Assembly (NCBI GenBank): GCA_019314005.1
Contig: JAFDAE010000153.1
Location: 1 to 14,432 of the forward strand
Reading direction: 5' to 3'
Length of the DNA: 14,432 nt
DNA from: Deltaproteobacteria bacterium
Lineage (GTDB): Bacteria; Desulfobacterota; Desulfobacteria; C00003060; C00003106
The position numbers and the translations under genes are program-made. Under the pieces are notes generated by a model. It saw only the letters and a list, made by a program, of their open reading frames with translations. It made no database searches and was not told the DNA's origin. Position 1 is the first letter of the stretch. Every line of letters begins with the position of its first letter. Of the stretch, positions 6,421 to 13,464 are shown piece after piece.

Positions 6421-6492
6421 ATGAAAGTATTCGCAATTTTGAACCTGGTAGTCTGGGGGACAGTACTTCTCTCCCTTGCGGTAGTTCTGTAA
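6421..6492 (+). CDS. 23-residue single-span membrane peptide
   Basis: ATG 6421 to TAA 6492 encodes 23 residues, MKVFAILNLVVW followed by GTVLLSLAVVL. After one Lys the whole peptide is hydrophobic, so it should form a single transmembrane helix. AAAGGAAG at about 6408-6415 is a suitable ribosome site. It sits just after the large stem-loop and in the ssb transcript. Tiny membrane peptides are common in phages and plasmids (regulators of larger proteins, toxins or holin-like proteins), but no family can be assigned and a chance frame cannot be excluded. Confidence 0.5.
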   Translation: MKVFAILNLVVWGTVLLSLAVVL

Positions 6493-6590
6493 GAAAAATC
6501 CCATTTAACAAAATAAGATTTTGCGAGGAGCCGGATCTCTTTATGAGGTTCTGCGCCCTGTAAGCGAAGAACAAGAGAAAGGACAAGGAA

Positions 6591-6803
6591 ATGAATATAC
6601 GAGGCTTTGCAGAAGTTCTTGCTGACAGACAAGGGGGAATTTACATCAAACCGGGCCAAGCCCATTCTCACGTGCTAACTAAAAAGAAAGTACTGGAGAT
6701 TTTTGGAGAGATTCCCACATACAGCATCCAATACAATTATGTCATATCGGTTTCAGGACTTGAGGACGATATGTATCAGGTTGTTGTAAAAAGAGAAAAA
6801 TAA
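6591..6803 (+). CDS. Unknown 70-residue protein
   Basis: Starts at ATG 6591 after GAAAGGACAAGGAA. The protein is compact with alternating beta-like stretches (GGIYIKPGQAHSH, YSIQYNYVISVSG, MYQVVVKREK) and a central helix (LTKKKVLEIFGEI). No cysteines, signal peptide or membrane segment. I do not recognise a family. It ends 6 bases from the stop of the convergent minus-strand gene, with no terminator hairpin between them. Codon use and composition match the surrounding backbone. Confidence 0.65.
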   Translation: MNIRGFAEVLADRQGGIYIKPGQAHSHVLTKKKVLEIFGEIPTYSIQYNYVISVSGLEDDMYQVVVKREK

Positions 6804-6808
6804 CGGAA

Positions 6809-7006
6809 TTAATCTTTAAGAAGCGTGATGTCTGGTGGGTTATCTTTTTTGGGAACAACCCAAATTGCATTGGCGGCCTGGGGTCTGTCTCTGGCGACTG
6901 TTCGGATAAATTCATTGAAGAACTCTATGTCTTCGTCTGAATAGGCATCTCTGTCACATCCCCATACACCTTTCTGGTATCCACCTTCAATAACTTTAAG
7001 ATTCAT
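6809..7006 (-). CDS. Unknown 65-residue protein on the minus strand
   Basis: One of only two genes on the minus strand. It starts at ATG 7006 behind AAAGGAG (complement of 7011-7017), an excellent ribosome site, which is the main support for it. Sequence features: GGYQKGVWGCDRDAY, then an acidic helix (SDEDIEFFNEFIRTVARDR) and a Pro-rich end. No known motif. It converges on the 6591-6803 gene, stop to stop. Being divergent from the nuclease operon, it might be a regulator of that operon, but nothing in its sequence shows a DNA-binding fold. Confidence 0.65.
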   Translation of the reverse strand: MNLKVIEGGYQKGVWGCDRDAYSDEDIEFFNEFIRTVARDRPQAANAIWVVPKKDNPPDITLLKD

Positions 7007-7096
7007 GCTAACTCCTTTCTTATATGCTTACAAGATACTAAAGAGAGGAAAAAAAGTCAAACAAAAAGAGGAATAAATCAAAGAAAGGAAAAGATT

Positions 7097-8041
7097 ATGT
7101 CAATTGAAAGTTACCTTTCAGAAGGACTGAAAATAGTAAGTCAAGAAGCGACCCTCCGAGAACTCGGAGACAGGTCAGAATATGTAGGATCATCCGATGT
7201 TACCGGTTGTATGCGAAAAACAGTCATGGAGAAGCTGTATCCAGTCGAACACGATCTCACAACATTGTTACGGTTTGAACGTGGTCATATGGCAGAAGGG
7301 ATATTAAAGAAAGCCCTGGATGCAAAGAAGGTTTCTTATGAGTATCAACATGAAGCAGTTCATCCCGAAGGCCCGTTAAAGGCTCACATAGATTTTTTGT
7401 TCTGCGGTAAAAACACCGAAGCCATACTTGAGTGCAAATCTGTATCAGGCATTCCGAGTGCACCCTATGATAACTGGATTACTCAGTTGCAGTACCAGAT
7501 GGGTCTGTTGGCTATGGAAAGGCAGGACAAGAAGATCAGGGGCGCTATTTTTGTTCTGGACCTGAATTCTGGACAGAGGAAAATATTTAACGGTTATCAA
7601 TTAGACCTGGTTGTTTTTGGTGAATTGGTAAAAAAAGCTGAAGAGATATGGGACTGCGTATGCAGTAATGAAGATGATCAAAAGATCCGAACACAGAAAA
7701 GCCCATTATGTGCATGGTGCAACAATAGGAATGGATGCCCGGCATTCAAAGTGAATGAGGACATTCCTGAAGTTCCTATTGAAGATGATGTGACGAATTA
7801 TCTTTCTCTGAAGGAAACCGAGAAGAACCTGAATGGGGAAATCAAAGGACTTTCAGAGAGAATAAAATCAGCCATCAAAACCAACACAGACAAAGGTAAA
7901 ATAAGGGTGGGGGACTATGTAGCTACCTTGTCTCAAAGATCAAGGACCGGCTTAAATGGGACCCTTTTAAAGAAGGAAATGCCAGATGTCCATAAAGAAT
8001 TCAGCACAACCTCTTCATACGAAGTTTTGCTGATAGACTAA
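7097..8041 (+). CDS. Cas4-like PD-(D/E)XK exonuclease with Fe-S cysteines
   Basis: A 314-residue nuclease of the RecB/Cas4 type. In order: GHMAEGILK (63-71, motif I), HIDF with Asp99 (motif II), ECK with Glu112 and Lys114 (motif III), and QLQY (130-133, the QxxxY-like motif). Cys38 plus the trio C205-x2-C208-x5-C214 match the four cysteines that hold a 4Fe-4S cluster in Cas4 and AddB. Residues 230-314 are an added tail with a helical segment. There is no CRISPR array or other cas gene, and the next gene is an annealing-protein candidate, so I infer a phage-style recombination exonuclease that resects double-strand ends. Start supported by AAAGGAAAAG upstream. It ends 13 bases before the next gene, with AAAGGAGG between, in one operon. 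Confidence 0.85.
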   Translation: MSIESYLSEGLKIVSQEATLRELGDRSEYVGSSDVTGCMRKTVMEKLYPVEHDLTTLLRFERGHMAEGILKKALDAKKVSYEYQHEAVHPEGPLKAHIDFLFCGKNTEAILECKSVSGIPSAPYDNWITQLQYQMGLLAMERQDKKIRGAIFVLDLNSGQRKIFNGYQLDLVVFGELVKKAEEIWDCVCSNEDDQKIRTQKSPLCAWCNNRNGCPAFKVNEDIPEVPIEDDVTNYLSLKETEKNLNGEIKGLSERIKSAIKTNTDKGKIRVGDYVATLSQRSRTGLNGTLLKKEMPDVHKEFSTTSSYEVLLID

Positions 8042-8054
8042 AAGGAGGTAGAAA

Positions 8055-8726
8055 ATGCCAGTAAATATCGAGAAGAAAAATAAAAAAACAGGAGAAATCG
8101 TTACCAAGATCTATGAGACAGTAGCCGAAAGGATGCAAAGGTTTAGAAAAACCTATCCTGTCGACAAGGGTTGGTCTCTAAATACAGAGATGTCATATGT
8201 TGATCAGTTGGTTCGGTGTGAAGCGCGGATAATCAATCCGGGCGGTCTGATTGTAGCGACCGGTCACGCTGAGGAAAATCGTAATGGTTCTTACATAAAC
8301 CAAACATCAGCAGTAGAGAATTGCGAAACGTCTGCGATTGGTCGATGTTTATTTACGGCTGGTCTTGGAGGTGGAGAGTTTTCAAGCGCCGATGAGCTTA
8401 TGACAGCTTTAAGAAAACAAGAAGAGATGGGGTTAACGGCAACTGGTAAGTTACCAAACACCGGGGCAAAGATCCCCAGTGGTGAAAACGGTAAAGGTAA
8501 AGTTCTCCCCTATAAAAAAGAGGGGGGCAAACCTGTCAATAAAGAAGGATTGCCGGATAACACATTGAAGAACTTGGGCTTACCAGAAGCAAAGGGAGTC
8601 TATTACGAGAAGCAGGAAAACATCGTCATAGCCAAAGGCAGATCTTTCTCGATAAAAGGTCTCCTGCAAAACAAGGGTTTTGCGTGGGACCCGAAGCATA
8701 ATGCCTACACTATGTGTCTAATATAA
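8055..8726 (+). CDS. Rad52/Erf-type single-strand annealing protein candidate
   Basis: A 223-residue protein directly after the exonuclease. The N-terminal domain (about 1-118) carries the phage block VENCETSAIGR (87-97) followed by FSSADEL (109-115), and RIINPGGLIVATGHAEE (58-74). I know these from phage proteins next to exonucleases, proposed to be Rad52- or Erf-related ssDNA annealing proteins; the assignment is by pattern recall. A Lys/Gly-rich linker (about 125-170) is followed by a small C-terminal module containing FSIKGLLQNKGFAW (198-211), closely similar to the end of the gene at 8968. It would anneal strands produced by the nuclease, with SSB. The start follows AAAGGAGG (8041-8048) at good spacing. 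Confidence 0.65.
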   Translation: MPVNIEKKNKKTGEIVTKIYETVAERMQRFRKTYPVDKGWSLNTEMSYVDQLVRCEARIINPGGLIVATGHAEENRNGSYINQTSAVENCETSAIGRCLFTAGLGGGEFSSADELMTALRKQEEMGLTATGKLPNTGAKIPSGENGKGKVLPYKKEGGKPVNKEGLPDNTLKNLGLPEAKGVYYEKQENIVIAKGRSFSIKGLLQNKGFAWDPKHNAYTMCLI

Positions 8727-8766
8727 TAACCCTTGTTACTATTACTAAGATAGAGGAGAAAAAATT

Positions 8767-8971
8767 ATGACAACATTTGAATCTCTGGCTTTGGTGCAAA
8801 AAGCATAATGTCAGGGTTAAATCCGCATCTTTTGACGGTAGTACAGTCTGGGTTGCGCAAATGCGATTTCGAGATGAAATGATAGGAAGCATCTTCAAGA
8901 ATTATACCGGAGCGGTAACAAGGCTTCAGTGTAAACTCCAGGAGAAAACTCGCAAGGAGGTATCATCATGA
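8767..8971 (+). pseudogene. Unknown small gene with an apparent one-base frameshift
   Basis: ATG 8767 has a good GAGGAG site, but its frame stops after 13 codons (MTTFESLALVQKA). A second frame, open from TTG 8777 to TGA 8971, encodes a plausible protein (WLWCKKHNVRVKSASFDGS, then VWVAQMRFRDEMIGSIF) whose stop overlaps the next start as ATGA. Removing one T from the TTT at 8776-8778 joins them into a 67-residue protein starting MTTLNLWLW. Either the T-run carries an extra base in this sequence, or translation starts at TTG 8777, which is too far (about 19 bases) from the ribosome site. No family recognised. Confidence 0.5.
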
Positions 8972-9210
8972 ACTCAGAGCTAATCGAAATAATTAACAAA
9001 GCAAAGATTGCACAAAAAGCCAACTGTATACTCACGCCCGACATGATAGATGGCGACATCATTCTTTCGGCGCACATAATTTATGATGAGAATATGGACG
9101 GTTATGTTGCAACAAGAAACACATACAAATTCAGAGGCGATTTGGCAAAAGCCGGGTTTACCTGGGTACAAACAAAGAAAGTCTGGTTTAAACCAATAAC
9201 TATAAATTGA
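8968..9210 (+). CDS. Small protein sharing the annealing protein's C-terminal module
   Basis: An 80-residue protein with AAGGAGG at 8954-8960 and a start that overlaps the previous stop (ATGA). Residues 1-45 are not recognised. Residues 53-76 (YKFRGDLAKAGFTW, then a seven-residue gap to VWFKP) align without gaps with the end of the annealing protein at 8055-8726 (FSIKGLLQNKGFAW, then NAYTM). The pattern (aromatic-x-hydrophobic-basic-G-x-L-x3-GF-x-W-x6-aromatic) resembles the small 'GAxWdxxxxxWyv' modules such as DUF5710, found in DNA-processing proteins of mobile elements. Probably part of the same recombination operon; function unknown. Confidence 0.75.
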   Translation: MNSELIEIINKAKIAQKANCILTPDMIDGDIILSAHIIYDENMDGYVATRNTYKFRGDLAKAGFTWVQTKKVWFKPITIN

Positions 9211-9220
9211 AAGGAGAATG

Positions 9221-9373
9221 ATGGCAGAAACCATTAAAGCAATACGCGAGATGGAAGAGGACTTTGGCCAACCGCCGATGGACCTCGCAGACGTTAATAT
9301 TGAAGATTATTATGATTGGTTGATTTCCGGATATGGATTACATAACCATCATGCGGAAACACCAGACTTTTAA
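9221..9373 (+). CDS. Unknown acidic 50-residue protein
   Basis: Two adjacent ATGs (9218 and 9221) follow AAGGAG (9211-9216). The second has the better spacing, so I use it. The protein is acidic and helical (AIREMEEDFGQPPMDLADV, then NIEDYYDWLISGYGL) and ends HHAETPDF. It begins 10 bases after the previous stop, in the same operon. No known motif. Size and acidity resemble small phage accessory or inhibitor proteins, but that is only a resemblance. Confidence 0.65.
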   Translation: MAETIKAIREMEEDFGQPPMDLADVNIEDYYDWLISGYGLHNHHAETPDF

Positions 9374-9404
9374 TGATCATAAACAAACAAAGGAGAACAA
9401 ACTG

Positions 9405-9912
9405 ATGAAAAGAATAAGAATTTTTACACTCATTTTGGTAGTCTGTCAATGTCCTGTATGCTGGCAAAGCAGAGCCGCAGACAATACAGTCCATGCTCGC
9501 ACAAGGTTATGGAAGCGGGTTGGGTGTCTTAACTGGTGGTCTTGCAGGTGCCGGGATTGGTCACAGTATGAGTGATTCCGGTCAGGGTTATATGGTGGGC
9601 GGTGCTATTGGCATGCTTGCTGGTGGCCTGGCTAATACTGTGGCAAATGCTATGGTTACTAGTGTAACATACTCGGTAATAACAGATGTTCTGATTTCCG
9701 AGAAATCCGACATCGCTGTTGAGCAGCAGATCAACTCCGACCTTTCGCAAGGATCGGAAACAAAGATCAAGCAAGTGGTCAAGTCAACGAGCAATCTAAA
9801 ACGTTATAGAACAAGGATTGCTTCGACAGCAAATCAGGTAAACCTCGAATTTGAGGATGCTATACCTATTTTGGAAGCATCACTTAGCGAACAAATTGCC
9901 GGGATCATGTAA
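9405..9912 (+). pseudogene. traT: TraT-like surface-exclusion lipoprotein, N-domain missing, frame broken
   Basis: ATG 9405 (AAAGGAG upstream) begins a signal peptide, MKRIRIFTLILVV. A shift of frame then gives LSMSC, a plausible lipoprotein site, and a second shift leads into a frame open to 9912. That last frame (ATG 9493) closely matches the second half of TraT of F-like plasmids: the Gly-rich hydrophobic segment (GLGVLTGGLAGAGIG), VTYSVITDVLISEK, KRYRTRIASTANQVNLEFED and a final LEASLSEQIAGIM. TraT is an outer-membrane lipoprotein that blocks mating-pair formation with cells already holding the plasmid and can reduce complement killing. The domain of roughly 100 residues that normally separates the signal peptide from the Gly-rich segment is absent. 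The frame breaks could be sequence errors, but the missing domain cannot. Confidence 0.8.
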
Positions 9913-9940
9913 GAACAAAATCAAGCATAAGGACAAATGG

Positions 9941-9984
9941 GAGAGTAACAATCAAGCACAAGAGATTGTCTCTCTTTTGTTTTT
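9941..9984 (+). terminator. Intrinsic terminator after the traT-like gene
   Basis: GAGAG (9941-9945) and CAATC (9949-9953) pair with GATTG (9964-9968) and CTCTC (9970-9974), with small internal bulges. TTTTGTTTTT follows at 9975-9984. Confidence 0.8.
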
Positions 9985-10003
9985 AATGAATAAAGGTGAG
10001 ACT

Positions 10004-10345
10004 ATGGGGAATAATACAAATAAAATAAGAGTCGAAGATTCTATTTTTGAATCTATAGGCAGGGAAACAGGTCGATTGGTTACCGAAAAGAATAAAAAAT
10101 ATGGAGATGCCTTTGCAAAGTCAGGGGATATTCTTCGTATTTACTATCCGGACGGAATAAAAACCGATCAATACGATGATATGCTTGCAATGATCAGAAT
10201 CATCGACAAGCAATTTCGTATTGCGACTGATAGGGATGCCTTCGGGGAAAGTCCGTGGGTAGATATTACCGGTTATGGGATTCTTGCCCAGAAAAGGGAT
10301 CTTGATAGGAAAAAACTGTTACAATCTAGAGTTGACGGGAAGTAA
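10004..10345 (+). CDS. Nmad1/DUF1599-like protein
   Basis: A 113-residue protein. ETGRLVTEKNKKYGDAF (residues 21-37) fits the 'lv.eKnadYGdsf' signature, MLAMIRIIDKQFRIAT (60-75) the 'RxxDKxxR' helix, and WVDITGYGILAQKRD (85-99) the 'DxxgYaiL' end. These define the nucleotide-modification-associated domain 1 (DUF1599) of phages and mobile elements, which by genome context is linked to modified DNA bases; its biochemistry is not established. The frame is open to 9851, but the upstream part crosses a terminator. ATG 10004 has AAAGGTGAG before it and is preferred over ATG 9986. It is a single-gene unit between two terminators. Confidence 0.7.
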   Translation: MGNNTNKIRVEDSIFESIGRETGRLVTEKNKKYGDAFAKSGDILRIYYPDGIKTDQYDDMLAMIRIIDKQFRIATDRDAFGESPWVDITGYGILAQKRDLDRKKLLQSRVDGK

Positions 10346-10374
10346 ACCTGTCACTCGATAATTAAAAAGAATAA

Positions 10375-10428
10375 GGCACAGATAATAGGGAGCAAAGACT
10401 GAATTAGTCTGCTTCCTTTTTTTGTGCC
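10375..10428 (+). terminator. Intrinsic terminator enclosed by an outer inverted repeat
   Basis: GGGAGC-AA-AGACT (10388-10400) pairs with AGTCT-GCTTCC (10406-10416), followed by seven Ts. An outer GGCACA (10375-10380) pairs with TGTGCC (10423-10428), enclosing the stem and its T-run. Confidence 0.9.
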
Positions 10429-10491
10429 TGGAAACAAAGAAACGAACCAAACCAATTTCATAGACCTTAATTGAATAAGGAGAAAATAAAA

Positions 10492-10853
10492 GTGAAAATA
10501 TTATCAATGCTTACAAAAAAGCTAAATCCGGATAAAAAAGAAGTTATCGAGGCTTACTACCACCCGTTCCAGTTGGGTGGTCCAAATCTCGATATAGGGT
10601 TTATCCCTGATGATAATCACATCTTCGGCTTTCCCTGTGACAAGAACGGTTACGTTAATGTCGAGGAACTGCCGGTTGGTGGTAAAATTAACTATCAGAA
10701 ATTTTCTGATGGTGGATTTGACTCTTACCCCGTTAGAAGAATTCCTATTCCTTATAGTTGGAGGAAAAAGGAATCAACTGTTACGAGTGTGATTACACGT
10801 ATGCTTCTATCTGGATTATGCCTGATAGCAAAATAAACAAAGGGAGGTTTTAA
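10492..10853 (+). pseudogene. Unknown CxxC protein with an apparent frameshift in an A-run
   Basis: GTG 10492 lies nine bases after AAGGAG (10477-10482). The frame reads a plausible protein (EVIEAYYHPFQLGGPNLDIG, then PCDKNGYVNVEELPVGGKI) as far as YSWRK near 10769, then continues with an unlikely tail to 10836. Adding one A to the AAAAA at 10765-10769 instead gives GINCYECDYTYASIWIMPDS and INKGRF, ending at TAA 10853. That frame supplies a CxxC knuckle and ends three bases before the next start, so I take it as the original. It may be a sequence error, a true mutation or, less likely, -1 slippage on AAAAAG. No family recognised. Confidence 0.6.
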
Positions 10854-10855
10854 AA

Positions 10856-11722
10856 GTGAAAACTTCAAAATTAAATGAAAAGTATCAAGGATATCTTCAA
10901 ACTCTCATAGAGGAAATCAAAGATCAAAAATCAGACCAGGTAATTCTTCATTACCTCGATTTTTGTTCCAGATTTCACAGGTATTCTATTTCCAATCAGA
11001 TATTAATCTGGATGGCGATGCCGAATGCAGAGATGACTGCTGGGTTTCACGCATGGAAAAAGCTTGGCCGGACAATAAAGAAAGGCGAGAAGGGGATTCC
11101 CATTTTCGCCCCGATATGGGTCAAGCAAAAACCTAAGACAAGAGATGTGGCAGATAATGAGGAAGTTGTGGAAGAGAGCGAAGAAGATAACACACAGAGA
11201 AAAAAGATGTTCTTCAAGGTTGTATATGTCTGGGATGTTTCTCAGACTGAAGGCGCCCCGCTTGCCGAATCGCCTGATATCATAAATATCAATGGTTCAG
11301 CAGAAACCGGGCTGCTTGGTCGGCTTGAAGAGTACACATCAGCAGAAGGAATAGAGCTGAATTATGTAGACGAACTTGGCGGTGCGCTTGGAGTTTCTAT
11401 GGGAGGACAGATTAAAATCCTCTCTTCGCTCACAGACACGCAAAGGTTCCACACTCTTGTTCATGAGCTTGCTCATGAACATCTACACAAGGGCATGGAG
11501 CGTAGACAGTATTCGAAGAAGTTGAAAGAGACTGAGGCTGAAGCGGCCGCATACGTTGTGTGCCGTCATTTCAGATTGAAACCAAGGTCCGCTACTTATC
11601 TGGCCACATATCAAACTGAGGATGTAGATATCCAAGGTTCGTTTGACCGGATAACTAAAACAGCTTCGAGAATACTGACAGGCATGGAAAGTGTGCAGGC
11701 ATCTTTAAGGAAAGCTGCATAA
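10856..11722 (+). CDS. ardC: ArdC-type antirestriction protein
   Basis: A 288-residue protein from GTG 10856, with GGGAGG at about 10842-10847. Residues 1-130 match the ArdC N-terminal ssDNA-binding domain (SISNQILIWMAMPNA, AGFHAWKKLGRTIKKGEKG and IPIFAPI, MFFKVVYVWDVSQTEG). An acidic linker (101-112) interrupts it. Residues 160-288 form a zinc-peptidase-like domain with HELAH at 203-207 and a downstream helix KETEAEAAAYVV (224-235), which would supply the third ligand. ArdC of IncW plasmid pSa binds single-stranded DNA and protects incoming plasmid DNA from restriction. Common on conjugative plasmids. The gene is followed by a strong terminator. Confidence 0.88.
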   Translation: MKTSKLNEKYQGYLQTLIEEIKDQKSDQVILHYLDFCSRFHRYSISNQILIWMAMPNAEMTAGFHAWKKLGRTIKKGEKGIPIFAPIWVKQKPKTRDVADNEEVVEESEEDNTQRKKMFFKVVYVWDVSQTEGAPLAESPDIININGSAETGLLGRLEEYTSAEGIELNYVDELGGALGVSMGGQIKILSSLTDTQRFHTLVHELAHEHLHKGMERRQYSKKLKETEAEAAAYVVCRHFRLKPRSATYLATYQTEDVDIQGSFDRITKTASRILTGMESVQASLRKAA

Positions 11723-11749
11723 AGAAGTCAAAAAACATAGACAGAGCAG

Positions 11750-11783
11750 AAGAGGGGTCACAATAAGTGCCCCTCTTTTTGTT
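11750..11783 (+). terminator. Intrinsic terminator after ardC
   Basis: AAGAGGGG-T-CAC (11750-11761) pairs with GTG-CCCCTCTT (11767-11777) around an AATAA loop, followed by a T-rich tail ending near 11783. Confidence 0.9.
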
Positions 11784-11802
11784 TAAGAGAGGAGTGAAGA
11801 AA

Positions 11803-12060
11803 ATGGATGAGGAAAAAGTAGAAGTGACAAAAGAAGACATAAAGTACGTCAGGGAATTTGCTCCCGGATATATCGGAGGAAAGGATCTGGCAAGAAAAGC
11901 TACTGACGACGAAGTCGGCTATCTGCTCCTGCTCAATGAGCAAATAGCCAGGTTTTCAAACACTTTGATCGACATAGAGCGAAGAAAAAGAAACTTAATG
12001 AAAGCTATTAGTTCCCGGATTGCCCAAAAACGGCAAAACGGGAGAAAGCGAGGAAGATAA
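11803..12060 (+). CDS. Unknown 85-residue basic helical protein
   Basis: ATG 11803 is preceded by AGAGAGGAG at good spacing; an in-phase upstream start overlaps the terminator and is rejected. The protein is highly charged and helical: EVTKEDIKYVREFAPGYIGG, LARKATDDEVGYLLLLNEQI, then a strongly basic end (QKRQNGRKRGR). The heptad-like leucines near 45-60 suggest a coiled coil. A basic tail suggests nucleic-acid contact, which is inference. Its stop overlaps the next start as TAATG (12058-12062), so the two are coupled. Not recognised. Confidence 0.65.
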   Translation: MDEEKVEVTKEDIKYVREFAPGYIGGKDLARKATDDEVGYLLLLNEQIARFSNTLIDIERRKRNLMKAISSRIAQKRQNGRKRGR

Positions 12061-12495
12061 TGTTGAAAATTAACTATATTGGAGCATTCAACCCGTTTGA
12101 TTGGGAGGCTTTTAGCTGCCCGGTCTGCGGGTGATGCCGAATTCAGGGTACGGTACACGTGTGGCGATCCCGGGTGCGTAGTGGATTGTTTCGTAGATCC
12201 AATACCGTCAGGAGGTTCGATATCCGCACCGGCATGGGAATGTGAGGAATGTGGAGCAACAGTATCGCTCTTTGATTGGCAGGAGCATGTCTGTCCTGTG
12301 GATAAGACCCATACGAAACTCCGCAGAATCGAGCATATCCTCCGGATGTGGAAAGTGCCCAAAGACTATCCAACGTATTTTTACCTCATCCTTAAACGAG
12401 GTGATTATTGCAGCGGATGGATATGGGGGAAAACCTCGAATCTCTTGACCATCCCAGTCAGGAAGAATGGGACGAATTCCAAGAAAAGAATATAA
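12060..12495 (+). pseudogene. Zinc-ribbon protein with an apparent one-base frameshift
   Basis: ATG 12060, coupled by TAATG to the previous gene, encodes MLKINYIGAFNPFDWEAF and SCPVCG, then hits TGA. Removing one G from the GGG at 12129-12131 continues it as DAEFRVRYTCGDPGC, ECEECGATVS and QEHVCPVD in the frame that ends at 12495. The joined protein has four Cys pairs or knuckles (CPVC, CGDPGC, CEEC, HVC), i.e. one or two zinc ribbons, which strongly supports a single gene. The end is also uncertain: an ORF at 12417-12512 (MDMGENLESLDHPSQEEW…) looks more protein-like than the tail in the main frame and overlaps the next start as TAATG, so a second indel near 12400-12420 is possible. Function unknown. 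Confidence 0.6.
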
Positions 12496-12511
12496 ATAGG
12501 AGGAAAAAATA

Positions 12512-12844
12512 ATGTGGAATATACCAACGAAAAAAGAGCTGGATGTAATTCCTGATCTTTACCAAACAGAAGAGATTTCCTTGAAGGATAAGCTGATATA
12601 CCTACACTTCTTTTATGGGGGGTGTGATTGGTATATTGCCGAATACAGCAAGGAAGACGATTTGTTTTGGGGATTCGCAATCTTGAATGAAGATTATGTA
12701 TGCGCCGAATGGGGATACATCTCATTTGATGAACTAAAGGAAATCAAGATCAAACCGTTTGGGTTTGAGATTGATTGTGAACTCGAATGGGTTCCTCAAA
12801 AAGCCTGTGAGATAAAAAAGATCAAACAGGCACAAGGTTGGTAG
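12512..12844 (+). CDS. DUF2958-family protein
   Basis: A 110-residue protein, ATG 12512, with TAGGAGGAA upstream. The order of motifs fits DUF2958: IPDLYQTEEI (13-22), LIYLHFF (28-34), WYIAEY (40-45), LFWGFA (51-56), EWGYISFDEL (66-75) and IDCELEW (87-93). DUF2958 proteins are single-domain accessory proteins found on plasmids and integrative elements beside ArdC, RadC and similar genes; their function is not known. The gene is downstream of the zinc-ribbon gene, possibly coupled, and complete. Confidence 0.8.
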   Translation: MWNIPTKKELDVIPDLYQTEEISLKDKLIYLHFFYGGCDWYIAEYSKEDDLFWGFAILNEDYVCAEWGYISFDELKEIKIKPFGFEIDCELEWVPQKACEIKKIKQAQGW

Positions 12845-12866
12845 GAAGAGAAAGGAGATTAAAAAT

Positions 12867-13426
12867 ATGGGTTGGACATATATGAACAAGGATAAGGGCG
12901 TAGGTATTAAAGACTTTTTTAGTAAGGAGTTTAACAGCGATAAAAAACTATCCGGGTTATTGATTGTTCTTCTACCATCAGTGAATCATATATGGCAGTG
13001 GAAGTAAACACGGGCAGCGAGCATGAAGTGTTTGCCGTGGTTTGTTGTATAAACCATAGACCGAAAAACTATTATAACTTTGGTTACAAAGATATGGTAG
13101 AGGATACGGGTCCGTATCATTACAATTGTCCGGAGAGAATACTTAAGCTTTTAACACCTACTGAAAGTAAATATGCCTGCGAATGGCGAGCGAAATGCTG
13201 GGAAAATATTGCGCGAAGGAAGTCAAGACCTTCCTTCAGGGTTGGTGATACTATCGACTTTGAAAACCCTGTTTCATTTAGGAATGGGTGGAATCTGAAA
13301 AGGTTCAAGGTCACAAACAAAAGGAAACTTCTTTTTGAGTCTCCTGATGTGGGTAACGTTTCCTTTAAGCTCAGCAAACGCTCGTTTGATAACATTCCCT
13401 ATGTTGTAAATTCATGTAAACCTTAG
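12867..13426 (+). pseudogene. DUF6927-like 'MGW' protein with an apparent frameshift in an A-run
   Basis: ATG 12867 follows AAAGGAGATT and encodes MGWTYMNKDKGVGIKDFFSK, the opening I associate with a plasmid/phage family now called DUF6927. The frame then stops at 13006. Adding one A to the six-A run at 12942-12947 joins it to the frame ending at 13426, giving IRVIDCSSTISESYMAVEV, then the core YYNFGYKDMVEDTGPYHYNC, PERILKLLTPTES, EWRAKCW and ENIARRKSRPSF. The core and the order agree with a single family protein of about 186 residues. The part from ATG 12992 alone would lack the N-terminus. Function unknown; members often accompany DUF2958 and RadC genes, as here. Confidence 0.7.
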
Positions 13427-13464
13427 TTAAATCAAAGAAAAGATAATCAACTAAACATAAATTA

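Noticed and set aside
7097..8041. A CRISPR adaptation gene (cas4)
   Set aside because: No cas1, cas2, effector or array is visible, and the neighbour is a recombination-type gene.
10762..10853. Programmed -1 frameshift at the A-run
   Set aside because: The zero-frame codons AGG AAA AAG do not make a full slippery heptamer, and similar breaks occur in other genes without slippery sites, so an indel is simpler.
11919..12362. Antisense frame of 147 codons opposite the zinc-ribbon gene
   Set aside because: It is antisense to two coupled genes with conserved cysteine knuckles and has no ribosome site of its own.
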